Source: Acanthornis magna (taxonomy: Eukaryota; Chordata; Aves; Passeriformes; Acanthizidae). Taken from it: a stretch of 64,000 nucleotides of DNA. The stretch is taken from assembly GCA_036785705.1 (NCBI GenBank), contig JAWUZG010000084.1, forward strand, positions 4,709,001 to 4,773,000, in the 5' to 3' direction. Numbering within the stretch: position 1 is the stretch's first letter; each line of letters opens with the position of its first letter. The notes under the pieces are model-generated. The model was not told the DNA's origin. It made no database searches and saw only the letters and a list, made by a program, of their open reading frames with translations. Shown here in pieces: positions 36,781-49,110 of the stretch. Position numbers and translations under genes: made by a program.

Positions 36781-38893
36781 TACATGTGAGGTCTCGCTTG
36801 ATTTCCTCTCAGTCCCAACTCCCACAGCTGCAGAATGCACCCAACCATCTGCAGATGGCCTTGGCTCGTGTTACATTGTTTTATCTTTTCTTTATACGTG
36901 CCATAAAGAATTACCAAGTCTTAAACAACTGCTGTACGTCAATCAGACACTTTTATTTAGCAGGTCATTTTTCTGTCTACTGTACTTTCCTGTGCTTATC
37001 TGAGCCCTTTCTGGCTGACCTCACACCTGAGCCGTTTCTGTGAGGTCTTGGACCTTAGTTGGACTTACTGTGAACTGGTCAAAAACTAAGGACAAAAGTA
37101 TATTTTGAGTAGAGTTCGCACATTCTTCTGATGATGATGAATGCTGGTAAGTGAGGTGTGGAGTGAGGTTCTGCACATTCTGTTTTTAATGTTCCTGTTG
37201 ACCCCTTAAACAGGGACAAAAGACTATTGAAAAAGACTATAGAAATAAAAGATTATTGAATGTAGAAGCGATTCTAGTTAAGGGCCTTGCAGCTACACTA
37301 AAGGGCATGATTAAAACAGATGAGCCAGATGTATAGGAAAAGAGTGTAAATAATAGAATGCAAGTCAGTGTAGACTTGTTCAAAGTTATACATTTAAGCA
37401 GAAACAAAGAGTAAAAGCAGAATGAAGAATAGGATGGCAGCTAAATAAAAGCATTTTAAAAGGATCTGGAAGTTATGGGTCCTAGGCTGAAAATATGAGT
37501 TTTACTGTATGGTTAATATGGAAAGAAATATGGCCCAAGAGTCTGTGAAAAGATTTTACCACTCAGTCCAGTTTCAACTGGAGGCCTATGTCTCCTCTTA
37601 GGCACTTAATGTCAAAAGAAGTTGGGAAATAGTTGGTGAAGAGGAACCAAAAGAAAGCAACAAAAGAAATCTTGAAAAATTAACCTGTGAGGAAAAGACA
37701 GAAAAATCCTGTTGGTGCCGTTGTGATTCTCTCAATTTCTTTCAAAATAATCAGAGACAAGGGTGCTTAGTTTCTCTCGGCTTATAAACGAGCCACACTG
37801 ATATCTAGTTCAGTACTTTATGGCTTGAAAAGTTTATTTTGATTGGATAAAAATTTGATTTCTTGATTTGTATTAATTTAGCACCATGTTTATTTTCACC
37901 ATCCATTTTATGTTTGGGCCTGTAGGCCTCAGTATAGATCAAGAAGCGATTAATATATTCAATAAATTTTTTTTTCATTCTCTTCAAAAATGTTCAGCTG
38001 AAAAAGAAAGGACAGTTGGGGAGGAGGATTATAATTACATTGGTGCCATTGTGCAAGATACTATAAATGAGTGGTCAGCTGCAGTTGAAGGGAGGTCCTT
38101 GGATTCCTGCGTTAGCTGAAAAGCCAGGATGAGTGTTGGATTCCCTGGCAGAAATGGAGCTGGGAAATGAACCTCGGGGGGCTCAGGTTACTTTTGATGC
38201 TCTGAGCAAACAGCTCCACTCCCACAACGTTTTAGTGGGCAGGATGAACCTAGGAGACTCTTCTTAAAATAAATTTGCGGATTTATTTAACTGTTATGTT
38301 TCTATGAGAAGTATTAAAATTCATAGGAAAAGGGACATAACAGTTAGGGACAGGCCGTGTTTTAGAAGGTGTGCCTCCCTAGAGCTATTTAGAAATCCAG
38401 AATTGATTGTGTAGCTAGAGTACATCCTAATATGAATTTGATCATTTAAATAAATTATTAATTGCTTGCAAAAAACTTCTAATTTTCCTTCAGTAATTTC
38501 TAGGAATGATATAAACCTGTAGCAATTTTTAGCAGTTAAAAGTAAACGCAAGATTACTTGACTTGGCAAAAGACTGTGGAGACCAAATATTTCAAGTTAA
38601 ATGGATTTTGTCTTGATAAGTGGCATTTTTTATTGAAATTATAATTTTCCAGAAAATATCAGTCTATTCCTATACCACTCTTGATTGCTGGAAATGAGAG
38701 AGTATTCAAAATACAGCTGAAAAATGTATATTCCAAAGCTTAATGCATTTGAAATAAACAGCTGTCGTCTATTGACAGGTCTGTTTTTTAATATTTTTTT
38801 ATTGTAAAAGCTGCTTAATATACACAACTTTTATTATCTATTGCTTGAAATTTTAACTGTAAAAATTCTCATGGCACTTTTTTTTCCTCCCAG

Positions 38894-38983
38894 TCACAGG
38901 TGAACCATCATTCATCTAATAATGAAACTTACCAAGAAAGGTTGGCACGATTAGAAGGTGATAAAGAGTCGCTCATCCTGCAG
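38894..38983 (+). CDS. PPFIBP2: PPFIBP2 coding exon 3
   Basis: Acceptor TTTTTTTTCCTCCCAG ends at 38893; donor GTATGT starts at 38984. Ninety nt, phase 0 at both ends. Encodes SQVNHHSSNNETYQERLARL and then EGDKESLILQ, nearly the liprin-beta-2 sequence. It starts the long parallel coiled coil. Confidence 0.96.
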
Positions 38984-41900
38984 GTATGTCTAAAAGAGAG
39001 AAGAATATTGTCTGCATTGTTGATATTCAGTGCATAAAAGCTGAAGTGGCAGAGTATTTTCTGTTTAAAAAATGTTAGCAGGTCACCAAATGTACCTGAT
39101 GCTTAACCGGGAATGAATTTATAATCTGTATAATCCCTCGGACTGATTTCATGGTGACCTGGCAGAGGAGAGGGATGTAACAGCAGTAAAAGGGGGGAGA
39201 ATGACAAAGAGATTAAAAACAATGCTGTGGAGTCCCAGGACACTGCAGTGATGGTGGTTCTCTGGGTTTGCTGGGTTGTGCCCAATTTTCTAGGTTCTCT
39301 GTGCCTCCATTTTTAATGAGCCACAGGAGTGGCAGGTAGATAGAACTGGTATTTTTCCTGTTTATATGCTGTACCAAAATTGTTTACATCATCAAAAAGC
39401 TTAAGGGGGAGGTAAAGAAAGAAAATTTGACAGTAAAATGAATGCCTAAGCTCCTCCAGGTTTCCTGTGTCTCAGTTTACCAAGCCTTTTTCAAACAGAT
39501 CCTTTGTCCCATGTAAGTTTTCCTCCTGGAAAAAAACCACGCGTTGCACAAGTTCAAAAGAACTTAATTATTTTTTCTGGTGTATTTTTGCTAGTACTAA
39601 ACTGTACGTTCCATGCTTTTTAAAACTGAAGCTGGAGATTATTTAAATGCTCTTTGCATATTCTTTCCCTTAACGCTTTCAAATGCATGCATTTGTTTTA
39701 CCTGCAAACATAATGACAAGCATGCATTTCAAATATATATTATAAGCCTTTGTATTTATATCAAACGCAACTGAAGTGTGTTGGGTAGGTGTTCTCCCTG
39801 CTTTCAGTCACAAGTTTCTCTAAACGTCTTATCCTGTGTGTTCTGTTCACACTTGTGTTCATTTACTGAGCAGAAATCTCACTGCTGTTGTTAAATAAAC
39901 AGTAAATGTTTTCAGACACAAGCTATGGCTTGGCTGGATTTTTTTTCATTACTGTTAAACTAAATTGCTATTACCAAATTCAGAAAAACAAAAAAAGCCT
40001 GACGGTTAAACAAACTTCTCGTTGGAATTTAAGTGTGTGCTACAAGTTCCCTTTAAAATTTATATTTATTAGAACACCTTTTATTAATCAAGCAGTTGTT
40101 AAGTCTAAAATCTTGATTCTATTAATAATAGCAAACAACTTTTCCCACTGTACATTCATATCTTGCACTCATGAGCAGCTCCTGAGTGGAGAGACAATTA
40201 GGAGGCCCCAGCTGAGGGTGGAACTGGTGCACCTGTGGCTTTGGCTGTGAGGGTCTCCTTTTTTTCTCACACAGCTGTGCAGTCCTGTGATCTGTGTATC
40301 AGCTTTTGTGGATCTAACAGGACCACAAAATTCCTGGGTACTATCCCACTCTGCTGCTCAGGGTGTGCTTTTCCTGTCTTTGTCCTGAAGATTTTTAGTA
40401 ACTGTTTCTTCATCCGCACAAACAGGTACCCTAGAATGCAGCCAGACAAAAAAAAAGGGGCTTTTGTGACACGCTTTGGAGGCCTGCCTAGAGTTTTCTT
40501 GGAAGGAATAGAGTAAAATCGGAACTGGAAAATGTCTCTCTCTTGCTTTTCACTCCCATCACCACCCTCTCTCCATCAAACCCAAAGGCTTAGTCAATAT
40601 TTATGCATTTTCCTTTCCCACTGCACAGCACTGCTGTAGAACTGCAAAAACCTCAGGCAAATAAGACAGATGAAAACCTCAGTCTGGAAGATAAACAACA
40701 ACAACGATGACGATGGTGCCAAGGTGGAGCTGGGTTTAGGACCTGGTTTACACCAGTTCTGTGCAGGCACTTGAGTATGAGGAGCACAGGCAAGCCCCGT
40801 GCTTACATGGCCTGGGGGAGTGTGCTGCTACAAACCTGGCTGCTGGGCGTGACCTTGGGCAGCAAGGATGAGAAGGTGATGGGAACAGAGCACCTCTATC
40901 CTATGGCTCATGCTGAGCTGGGCCAATGACTGGCCCATAGCTGGAATCTGTATTTTGTAATCTGTAATATGAGGCTGGGAGCACTCCAGTCTTACCTCAG
41001 ACTTTTAAACCTTTCTAACACTTGGTTTTTAGCTAAGTGATCGATATACCTCACTTTTACAGAAAATGTATTGCCTACAGGCTGAGCCTTGCAGATGCTG
41101 CACTCCTAAAGCAAAATGGAATTGCCAGCGTAGCATAAACTGGGATTATGTTCTGGGTACAGCCTTACAGATTCCTTGAAGGCTCTGGCAGATGTGATTC
41201 TGAACTGAGGGGAAAATATGAGCTCAAAGTGGCTAATGTGCCTCTCAGCCCAGCTGCTGGAACACCCAACACATGCTTCTAAAGCTGCTAAGCTCTTACT
41301 GAATTCATTTGCCAGTCACCTTTAGCATGCAGAACTTTCCTTCCAGGTTGCAGTGCTATTTAAATTTAACCTGATGCTCTAAGTAGAGCTGGTTTTCTTT
41401 CTCTGGAACCCACATCACACTGAAGGAGAGGATTCAGTTTTTCTTCTTGCCTTCAGACCTCACATGGGTTTTTTTGTGTATCATCCTTCATTTAATGGGA
41501 ACAAAACAAAACAGACAAGCAATAGATTTCATCACAGAGAGTTCTCCTCCTGCCCCAGCTTGGATGTGTCCCCTGCCATCTGCCTCCACCCACTCCTTCC
41601 TATCATCTCTCATGCTGAGTTCAGCTGGACTCTGAGCTACAGCCAGCTACTTTAATGGAAAAAAAATCATTTTCTGCTTTTCTTTTTCTTTCTTTCTGTG
41701 ATTCTCTCCCAGGCATGCTTGTCATTATGTTTGCAGGTAAAACAAACCCAGAGGTCTCTTCCTCTGCAGATTCCCTGAAGTGAACTCAGTTGTTCATTAG
41801 GTTTTAGACATGCTACATAGTGGATATATCTTAAAAGTTTCACTTCCACATACTGAACATTTTTTTTAAATTAATAAAGCTAGTGCAGGGTTAGATGTGG

Positions 41901-42919
41901 GAGCATATATAAGTTTTTGTTAATGCATTTCCTTCCAAATGGAGTTTAAACACTTTAGGCTCCTTTTTTTGTTTGAGATAATATTTTTCTAGAATAACCA
42001 AGGCTTTTATATAGCTAGTCAAAATTAATATACATATATATATGTATATGAATATACATATATATGTATATCAATATATCAGAATATATGTGCTTTTTTA
42101 CGTAAGAATTATCACTGGGGTTTTTTCCATGTCTTCCTAGTGTTATCCTGGGTGCAGCTCTTTCTGCTTTGCAAGATTTGAGTTGAGCTGCTGGGCTTTC
42201 CTTATTGCACACTCACTGCTCTGTACCACCATTCCCACAGTTCTTTACCAGGATTGCTTATTGTTTCTTTTCCTGGGATTCATTGTCTGTATCTCACTGC
42301 TTTTGCTTTCATGTTTTGGCTTGCAAAAGCCTGGGAATTTTTGTTGGAATAGCACTTTGCCACTGCCAAAACATGCCTTTTACTCACTACTTTCTTTATA
42401 ACTTCAGAACTCTTTATTGATGGGTAAGCTGGGGTTTTGTTCTTGTAAGAAGTAAATTGGTTGGGTTTGGAATGAACAGTTTTCCTGCTTACCTGTTTTA
42501 GGGAGTGAAATGCCAACAGAACCCGAAATGGCGATGCATGCTCCAAAACCACATGAAATAGTTCTGGTATTCTCTGTTCTTGTTTGCTCCTTTCCAGTTT
42601 TTCAGACTTCTGCATGAAGGGACCCAGGCTCTGGAGCATTCCATCTCTTCTTGAAATGCCCTTTCTTTTTTATATCAAAACAAAACAGTTGCAGGGGAGG
42701 GGAGATGAGAGGGCGGGGTTGGAGCAAAATAGAGGTAAGACTGCAAAACCGTCTGTGTTGGTAGAGCAGGTTGCTGCAGTGCACCAGAATATTAAAACAT
42801 TGGGGGCTTTAAAGGAGAACTTCTTGTTAAAACGTGCACTTGGATGTTATATGTATAAGGTAATTGAAACTTATTTACAGTCAGTTCAGTAGCATTGTGC
42901 TTCTGCTCTCAAATTACAG
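38984..42919 (+). other. PPFIBP2: PPFIBP2 intron 3 (3.9 kb)
   Basis: No supported gene. Contains a perfect 16-bp palindrome CAAATGCATGCATTTG at 39680-39695 within an AT-rich block, and an (AT)-rich palindromic repeat at 42029-42088. Confidence 0.85.
42029..42088. repeat. AT-rich palindromic repeat
   Basis: Two adjacent units, each a perfect TATACATAT...ATGTATA palindrome (20 bp at 42029-42048 and 18 bp at 42053-42070), then a decayed third. It can form a hairpin or cruciform. Confidence 0.9.
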
Positions 42920-43033
42920 GTGAGTGTTCTCACAGACCAGGTGGAAGCTCAAGGAGAGAAAATCCGGGACTTAGAAATCTGTCTCGAAGGGCATCAGTTG
43001 AAGCTGAATGCGACAGAAGAAATGCTCCAACAG
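42920..43033 (+). CDS. PPFIBP2: PPFIBP2 coding exon 4
   Basis: Acceptor TCAAATTACAG ends at 42919; donor GTAAAA starts at 43034. It is 114 nt, phase 0 at both ends. Encodes VSVLTDQVEAQGEKIRDLEI followed by CLEGHQLKLNATEEMLQQ, a clean heptad coiled coil that is among the best conserved parts of all liprin-betas. The exon begins with GTGAGT, itself a donor-like sequence. Confidence 0.97.
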
Positions 43034-43187
43034 GTAAAAATCTGGATTGCAGAGTTCCATGCATAGCCTTCTCCAGTGGAGGGGTGAACACACATGGTCA
43101 GCTTGTCTGCATGTGCGACTGCTTTTGGCAACAGGGTAAAACAGGGAGAAAAAAATCCCTCTTTTATTGTTCTTCTGCTTTGCACTT

Positions 43188-43209
43188 CCCCCCCTCCACC
43201 CCCCCCCCC
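43188..43209. repeat. C-rich homopolymer tract
   Basis: Seven C, then TCCA, then eleven C. Prone to sequencing length errors. Confidence 0.9.
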
Positions 43210-46187
43210 ATAAATGTTTCTTTGTTTTGCTGTTGCAGAAAAGTTTTACTGGCTGGTTGCATAACACTGTACGTGGCAGCATGTAAAATGAAACTATTGT
43301 GTCTTATTTGAACTGTGCTTATTTGGACATGGCTGAGTAACTGGTTAGACAGGTTAAATGTATCTAATACATGTAGCAGTTATAGAATTAAGCAGTTTTA
43401 TTTAAATGCCTTCTGTTTTCCTATGGCTTTGAAGTTGAATAAGTAGCAAGTTGAAATGAATAACTATATCAAGTTCTGTTCTATAACCATTTTTGCTTAA
43501 CTTAGGTGCTTCCCCTTTCTTTTTATTTAAGTAAATTAGTATATAAAGACTTTTTTCTTTATTTCAATCAACACTTTCAGGCTATGTGATTTCATTTTTG
43601 TTCTATGAGGTTATATAAATTAAATACCTTCAATTTCATACCTTACTGTAGAACGTGCAAGTCTGTTGATGCAGAAGATCTTTCCTGGTGCAATTTTCTG
43701 CTGTTACAGATGCAGCTCATCCACTGGTGATGAAGTACATAGATACAAAAAATAGATCCAAAACTGTAAATAAGCCTCAAAAAATCCATGCCAGAAATTT
43801 GCAGTATAGGTGCTGTTCATGATGAACTTAGTTTCTTCGCCCACACAAAATTTTGTGTTTTAAATTTGCTGGTTTAGTCTATGTGAGATATACAAGCCTC
43901 TTTAAGAACTGATCATACCTTTAAATCATTATAAGGATACTTGTACTTATTTATGGACATACAGCAGCATTTTCTATAAGATGAAATTGTATCATAAATA
44001 TTTTTAATTATAATTCTCAAAGGTTCTTGAAAAAAACCTTCCCTTTCACACAATTTTTGCAGCCCAAAATGCTTCCATCTGGGGAAAGTATTATTCTGAG
44101 AGGACATCTTTAAAAATCAGAGAACAGTAATGATTTAAGTTTTGAAAATCTGTTTTCAGACTCCAGGAAGGCATTCACAACAGAGTGCCAAAACTTCCAA
44201 TCTAAAACTCAATAGTTGTTCTGCAACTTCTGCTAAAACTGTTCTTTCTCTGACTTAAAAATTTTTGGCCAGATAGTCTTCTGAGGAAACTGAATGTAAA
44301 GCCTTATTTACCAGAACACTGAGGCACCTGAAAATGGAATATAATGTTGCATGAACGTTGCTGCTTCAGTGAAAATGTTTGCATCTACTCGTCTGATGTT
44401 AGGCACGTGCATGAATTGCTTCCAAAGCTGATCCTAAAGTGATAAGCTACAAAAGGCTGCACCAAAGCTAAAGAAGGCAGAGAATCTCCAGATATGTCTG
44501 CTAGAAACTTCAAACCTAAATTTTGAGATAACTTTGAGCAGCTGTAGTTGTTGTTTCTCCCAGCAGACAGTGGAATAAGGGAAAACCAAGTCAGATCTCT
44601 CAGCAGTCAGAGTAGATGGACATTTCTTACATTTCTTGTCTCAGCAGAAGATCCTATTTAACATAATTTATTTTGAAGATTCTTTTCTCAGTTCATCTTG
44701 TGGAAAAGATTATCCTCTAAGGTGTCCTGCTTTTCAGAATGACTTCTATTACCCTCCGGGGGGAGGTGTGTAAATTCAGGTTTGCTTCATGGTTCTGCTT
44801 CCTTATTTACAATATATCGAACTCCACTGATTTATGCCTTTGTGAACTTAAGTCAACTGCTTCCTCTAAGTGGGAAATGGAACAATAAAGATAGAGACCT
44901 ATCTTTTTAACTTATAGAACGATAAGAAGAGTGACTCATAATTAATTCTGTGCCAAAAATGCTTCAATAAAAACAAAAATCATAAACTTTAAGATAACTT
45001 AATGATTATATCTGGTAGCTCCACAGCAGAAAGGGTATCTAATGCTACCCTGTAAAGTAGTTTTTGCTGAATCTGTGCTAGCAGAGACTTGTCCTCTTTG
45101 GCAGGGTGGGGTTACTGGCAAAAAATCCTTCTGGCTTATGATTTATGCGCAGTTGTTTTGAACCCTGCTACAAAGTGATCATGGAACCACTTCTGAAACA
45201 GCAACTGAAATAAAATTTATACAAATAACATAAAATGGCTGTTCAGCATTTTGGGTCAGCATCTTGAATGTGGAGGGGTAGCAGCAGAGGAGAAAGCCTC
45301 ATTCTCCTTTCATCCTTCTCCCTCTTCCTGACCATGTTGCTTCTGCAAATGATTTGGTATTGGCTGTCACGCTCAGCAAAATTTTTCCTCAATGACTGGG
45401 AGAAAACTAACCTGGGCTTTAGAAGGAAGGGGCTATTTTTCTGGTGGGTGAGTCAAACAACGCACAGAAAAGGTCAAGGTGTGGCATAAGGGCAATGGAG
45501 AGATGTGCTTTGACCTCACTGTTTATGGAAGCACAGCCAAGGAAAGTACAGCTCAGCAGCGTTTGAGAGATGAGAGGATCCTGTGTGAGAGATGCAGAGA
45601 TGCCCTGTGTGCACAGTTACAGATAATGTGATGCTTACGGTGTCAAACCCAGTATTTTATTTCTGTAAGGACACTTTTTCCACCACAGACTGTAAAGAAG
45701 GAAAACACTTTTCCACCTTAAAGGTATCTGTCTTCTCTTTCTTCAAAAAAACAAAACAGATCTTTTGAAAACTCATGGAAGTCAAGGACAAAACTTTAAA
45801 TCAGTCCTTGAGTATAATTCAGTTTTGGGCCAAGAAACAAGGTCATCCTTCACAGTAAATGGTAACAGAAAATTTTCTGGAACATGACTGGGAGCAAGAC
45901 ACGAGTTTAATCACATTGATTTACTCTTCAGTGGGGTGTCTGTCTTGCTACTGGATGTGTAAAGGATATGGAAAAGCTCGCCTGTGTGAATAGCTGCCTG
46001 CCTTTCCCCTTAGCACATTGCAATGGATATGTCTAGACGTAAAATTTTTAAAACTTCCTAGAATTATCCTAGGAAAACAATTTATGCTGTGACAGTCCAT
46101 TTCCAGTATATAAACTGCTTTAAAATGTGAAGTTACAGCCAATTCTGGAGAGCAATGATGTGTGCATGTCTTGTTCTAAGTTGCTTT

Positions 46188-46192
46188 GTGGC
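46188..46192. repeat. Target-site duplication, left copy
   Basis: GTGGC immediately before the LTR start TGTCG; identical to 47583-47587. Confidence 0.85.
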
Positions 46193-47582
46193 TGTCGTGG
46201 GTTTGACCCTGTCTAAATGCCAGGCACCTACGATGTTTGCTCTCTATGCTCTCTCCTGCTGCAGCTATGCAGAGGAGAGGGAAAATTAACACAAAACACT
46301 GGACTTATGAGTTGAGATAAGACCACTGATAAGGGGACGCACTAGATTCAGGCCAAAAGCAGGCGGGGAAACTTAAAGTTGCAAAAAAAGTGATTTATTA
46401 GTCTAACAGAGTCGGAGGATAAATCAGAGATAAAAATAAGCTCTCAAGACACCGTTTCTTCACTGACCCCCCTTCCCTCTTAAGGCACGGCTTCCCAGCT
46501 CACCCCCTCCCACCTTTCTAACTAACCAACAACTCCCAGGCAGGGGCAGGGTGTGGGGTTTTTTCTTTAAGTCAGTCCATCACAATTCTTCTACTACAGA
46601 CACTGTTTCTCTATTCGCCCCCTCCTTCCATTTAACCAGCAGATCCGGGTTGGGGCAAGATATGTGGCTTTTCTTAGTCAGTCCAACGCCACAATTCTTC
46701 TGCTACAAACGCTGTTTCTCTACACACCCCCCTCCCTATTAAGGCCATTTCTCAGCTCACCCCCTCCCTCCTTCCTTCTAACCAACAGCTCCGGGGTGGG
46801 GGCAGGGCATGGGGGTTTTTCCTTTGGTCAGGGTCAGTCCATCAGGGGAAAAGAATCCTCTACTTAGCCATGGGGGTCCCTCCCACGAGAGACAGTCCTC
46901 TGCGAACTTCTTTGGCGTGGGTCCAATCTCACGAGCAGCCCCGCCCGATTGCTGCTGTCCGAGATTCTCTCCAGGCTGCAGATTTCCAAACCGAGGCCAG
47001 GCTGTTTCCATCCCAGGAGCAAGGCCTTTCTCTCTCCTGCAAGGCCTTTGCAACTCTCAGTCTCTGGGACTCCCACTGGATCACAGCTTCCTGCAGCATC
47101 CACCTGCTCCTCTGGCATGGGCACCTCCCCACAGGCTGTGGGTGGTTCTCTGCATCCCCTGGACTCCATGGGCTGCAGGGGCACCACCTGCTCCCCCCAT
47201 GGTCTTCACCACGGCCGGCAGAGGGTTTTCAGCTCTGGCGCCTGGAGCATCTCCTCCCCCACCTTCTCCACTGACCTTGGTGCCTCCATGTTGTTCTCCC
47301 TCACATATTTTTACCTCCTCCTCCTCCTTCCCTGGCTACAAAGAAGTGCGTGCCTACTTTGTTTTGATTTCTTCTTAAATATGTTTTCACAGAGGCGTAA
47401 CTAACATCTCTAATTGGCCCAGGTTTGGCCAGCAGCATGTCCATCATCTTCAGAGCCATCAGAGATTGGCTCTGCTGGACATGGTGGAGAAATTTCCAGA
47501 ATCTTTACTCAGGACATGCAGGAGCCATCTTTGTACCCCACCCTATCTACTGGCAAAAACTGGGCCAGGCAAAACTACCACA
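46193..47582 (+). mobile_element. Solo LTR, ERVL-like, 1,390 bp, with 5-bp target-site duplication
   Basis: Begins TGTCGTGGGTTTGACC at 46193, the typical start of passerine ERVL LTRs, and ends CTACCACA at 47582, an imperfect inverted copy of the start (TGTCGTGG / TGTGGTAG). GTGGC occurs directly on both sides (46188-46192 and 47583-47587), a 5-bp target-site duplication. Inside, 46441-46832 has imperfect tandem units, each with a GTCAGTCCA...ACAATTCTTCT...CTGTTTCTCT core and a C-rich part. The 3' half (46860-47330) is C-rich and G-poor. No gag-pol sequence is present, so this is a solo LTR left by recombination. It lies in the same orientation as PPFIBP2. The family name is inference; the ends and duplication are seen. 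Confidence 0.85.
46441..46832 (+). repeat. Imperfect tandem units inside the solo LTR
   Basis: Three diverged units start near 46441, 46571 and 46677 (about 106-156 bases each), and a fourth partial start lies near 46833. Shared parts include ACAATTCTTCT, CTGTTTCTCT, CTCACCCCCTCCC and a G-rich GGGGCAGGG end. Confidence 0.7.
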
Positions 47583-47587
47583 GTGGC
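47583..47587. repeat. Target-site duplication, right copy
   Basis: GTGGC immediately after the LTR end ACCACA; identical to 46188-46192. Confidence 0.85.
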
Positions 47588-49090
47588 ATGACTTTCTTCC
47601 AGTCAATTTTAAGAAAGAAATATTTTTTTGAGAAGAGAGAAAGCCTTGGGGGAACCTCTTATCTGCTGTAGAACTGGAAAGCAGAAGTAATTTTTGCTCC
47701 ATAAAGATGCCTAAACTTTCCTATAAAACAGAGTGCCAGCTATGCCTGATGTAAACCCTTCAGTGCTATGGAATCTGTGCTGTCAGCCTTGACAGCTGTG
47801 CCATGTCCATCTGCAAAGTGAACTTTCTGCACATACAGATTTCACCTCTAACGTTCCTTTACATACATTTGTTGGTAATTACCATAAGCAATTCTAGTTG
47901 CTTACCTCTTTGCTATTCCAAAGCTGCATTTTATTTATTTAACAGTTAGTAATTTCCATTGAAGCTCTCTGGCATAAAGGACAGCTGTTTCCTTTGCCAA
48001 TGAAAATGCTGGTCTGGGTGGCAATGTCCTTCCTGTACCTGACCTGTACCAAATCCTAGTGTGGTCTGACAGTGTCTTTGTGCCTTCCAAATAACCTCTG
48101 ACACAATCCAGGGGACTCTTGCTGGATGGTTGTGTTGTATGAACATGATTGTGTCTTAAATCAAGTAAGTCCTCTTGCAAAGTACAAAGGACTTGGCTTT
48201 AGAACTCTTTTTGTCTTAAAAAAATTACACATAAAACCAGAAATGTTTGTAAGTAAACAGGAGCGGATTTCTGTTCTGGTGTCAGTTTATGGCGCATTTC
48301 TCCCTGGGTGCAAGGGCCAGGGGAAGGTGTGCCAGACCTGTGTGCAGCACAGTGTAGAATCTTTTAAAAAACGGGATTAAAAGAATGCAGGGAGGAGCTG
48401 GATGACGGTAGGAGCTTGAATCCAACAACATATAGTGTGTACCTGCTCTGGTTTTGCAGTTGTCTCATGCTCAGGGGAGCCGGAATCCCATCTTGGTTGC
48501 AGGGTATAAATCTGGTGTGTATCTGTTTGCTTCTCAGGAACTTTGCTGGCTGGCAAAGACCATTCCTTCAACTTTCAGTTGCCTGAGTTATCTGATCTTA
48601 GATGAATTTCAGCACTTGTTTATAGCACACAGGAGCTTCTTGCCAGCAGCTGGCTCCGTGTTTCAGATTTTGAAGTGTGCTCTGTGCTGCTCTGGTTGAG
48701 CTGCAAGGTTTTCAGAGCGTGCTCTCAAGCTGTGCAGCTTTATCTGTCCAGGTGAGCATTCCACTCTTTTGCTGTTTTGCAGTTAACATGGGCAGGAATC
48801 TGCTCCTCAGGCTGATCCAAGGGCTGTTCGAGCTGGCAGTGCTATGGGAGGTTCTGTCCCTTCCCTTTCTTAACCATATAATGGGCAAATGATGGATTGG
48901 AGGGCTGTAATTCCCTGCCCGCTACTGCCTTGCACCATTTCATGGTGATTACACACGTACATTGCTCTCAGCTGTGTTTTCAGCTAAGCAAATATCTTAT
49001 TTCTGCCACAGCTGACACACAGCACTTGAGAAGTGCAGTCCTCATTAGGGGTGGTTCTGGCTGGATTTGGCTTCCCAGGTAGGTAGCTTG

Positions 49091-49110
49091 GTCTGTCTGT
49101 CTGTCTGTCT
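49091..49110. repeat. (TCTG)n microsatellite
   Basis: About five GTCT units followed by CTCTC. Confidence 0.9.

Larger units (their letters stand above)
20087..38893 (+). other. PPFIBP2: PPFIBP2 intron 2 (18.8 kb)
   Basis: Largest intron in the window. It contains a decayed LTR-like stretch (about 21790-22275), an (AAAT) microsatellite at 23338-23356, (CATTG)4 at 29001-29020, a CR1 LINE 3' fragment (35957-36380) and a possible tRNA-derived SINE head (36703-36780). The rest is unremarkable AT-rich intron. No internal exon with matching phase was recognised. Confidence 0.85.

Noticed and set aside
46809..47404. Several overlapping frames up to 189 codons on both strands
   Set aside because: All lie within the C-rich solo LTR. 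Low stop-codon density there is due to base composition, and the products are Pro/Ser-rich without a domain.
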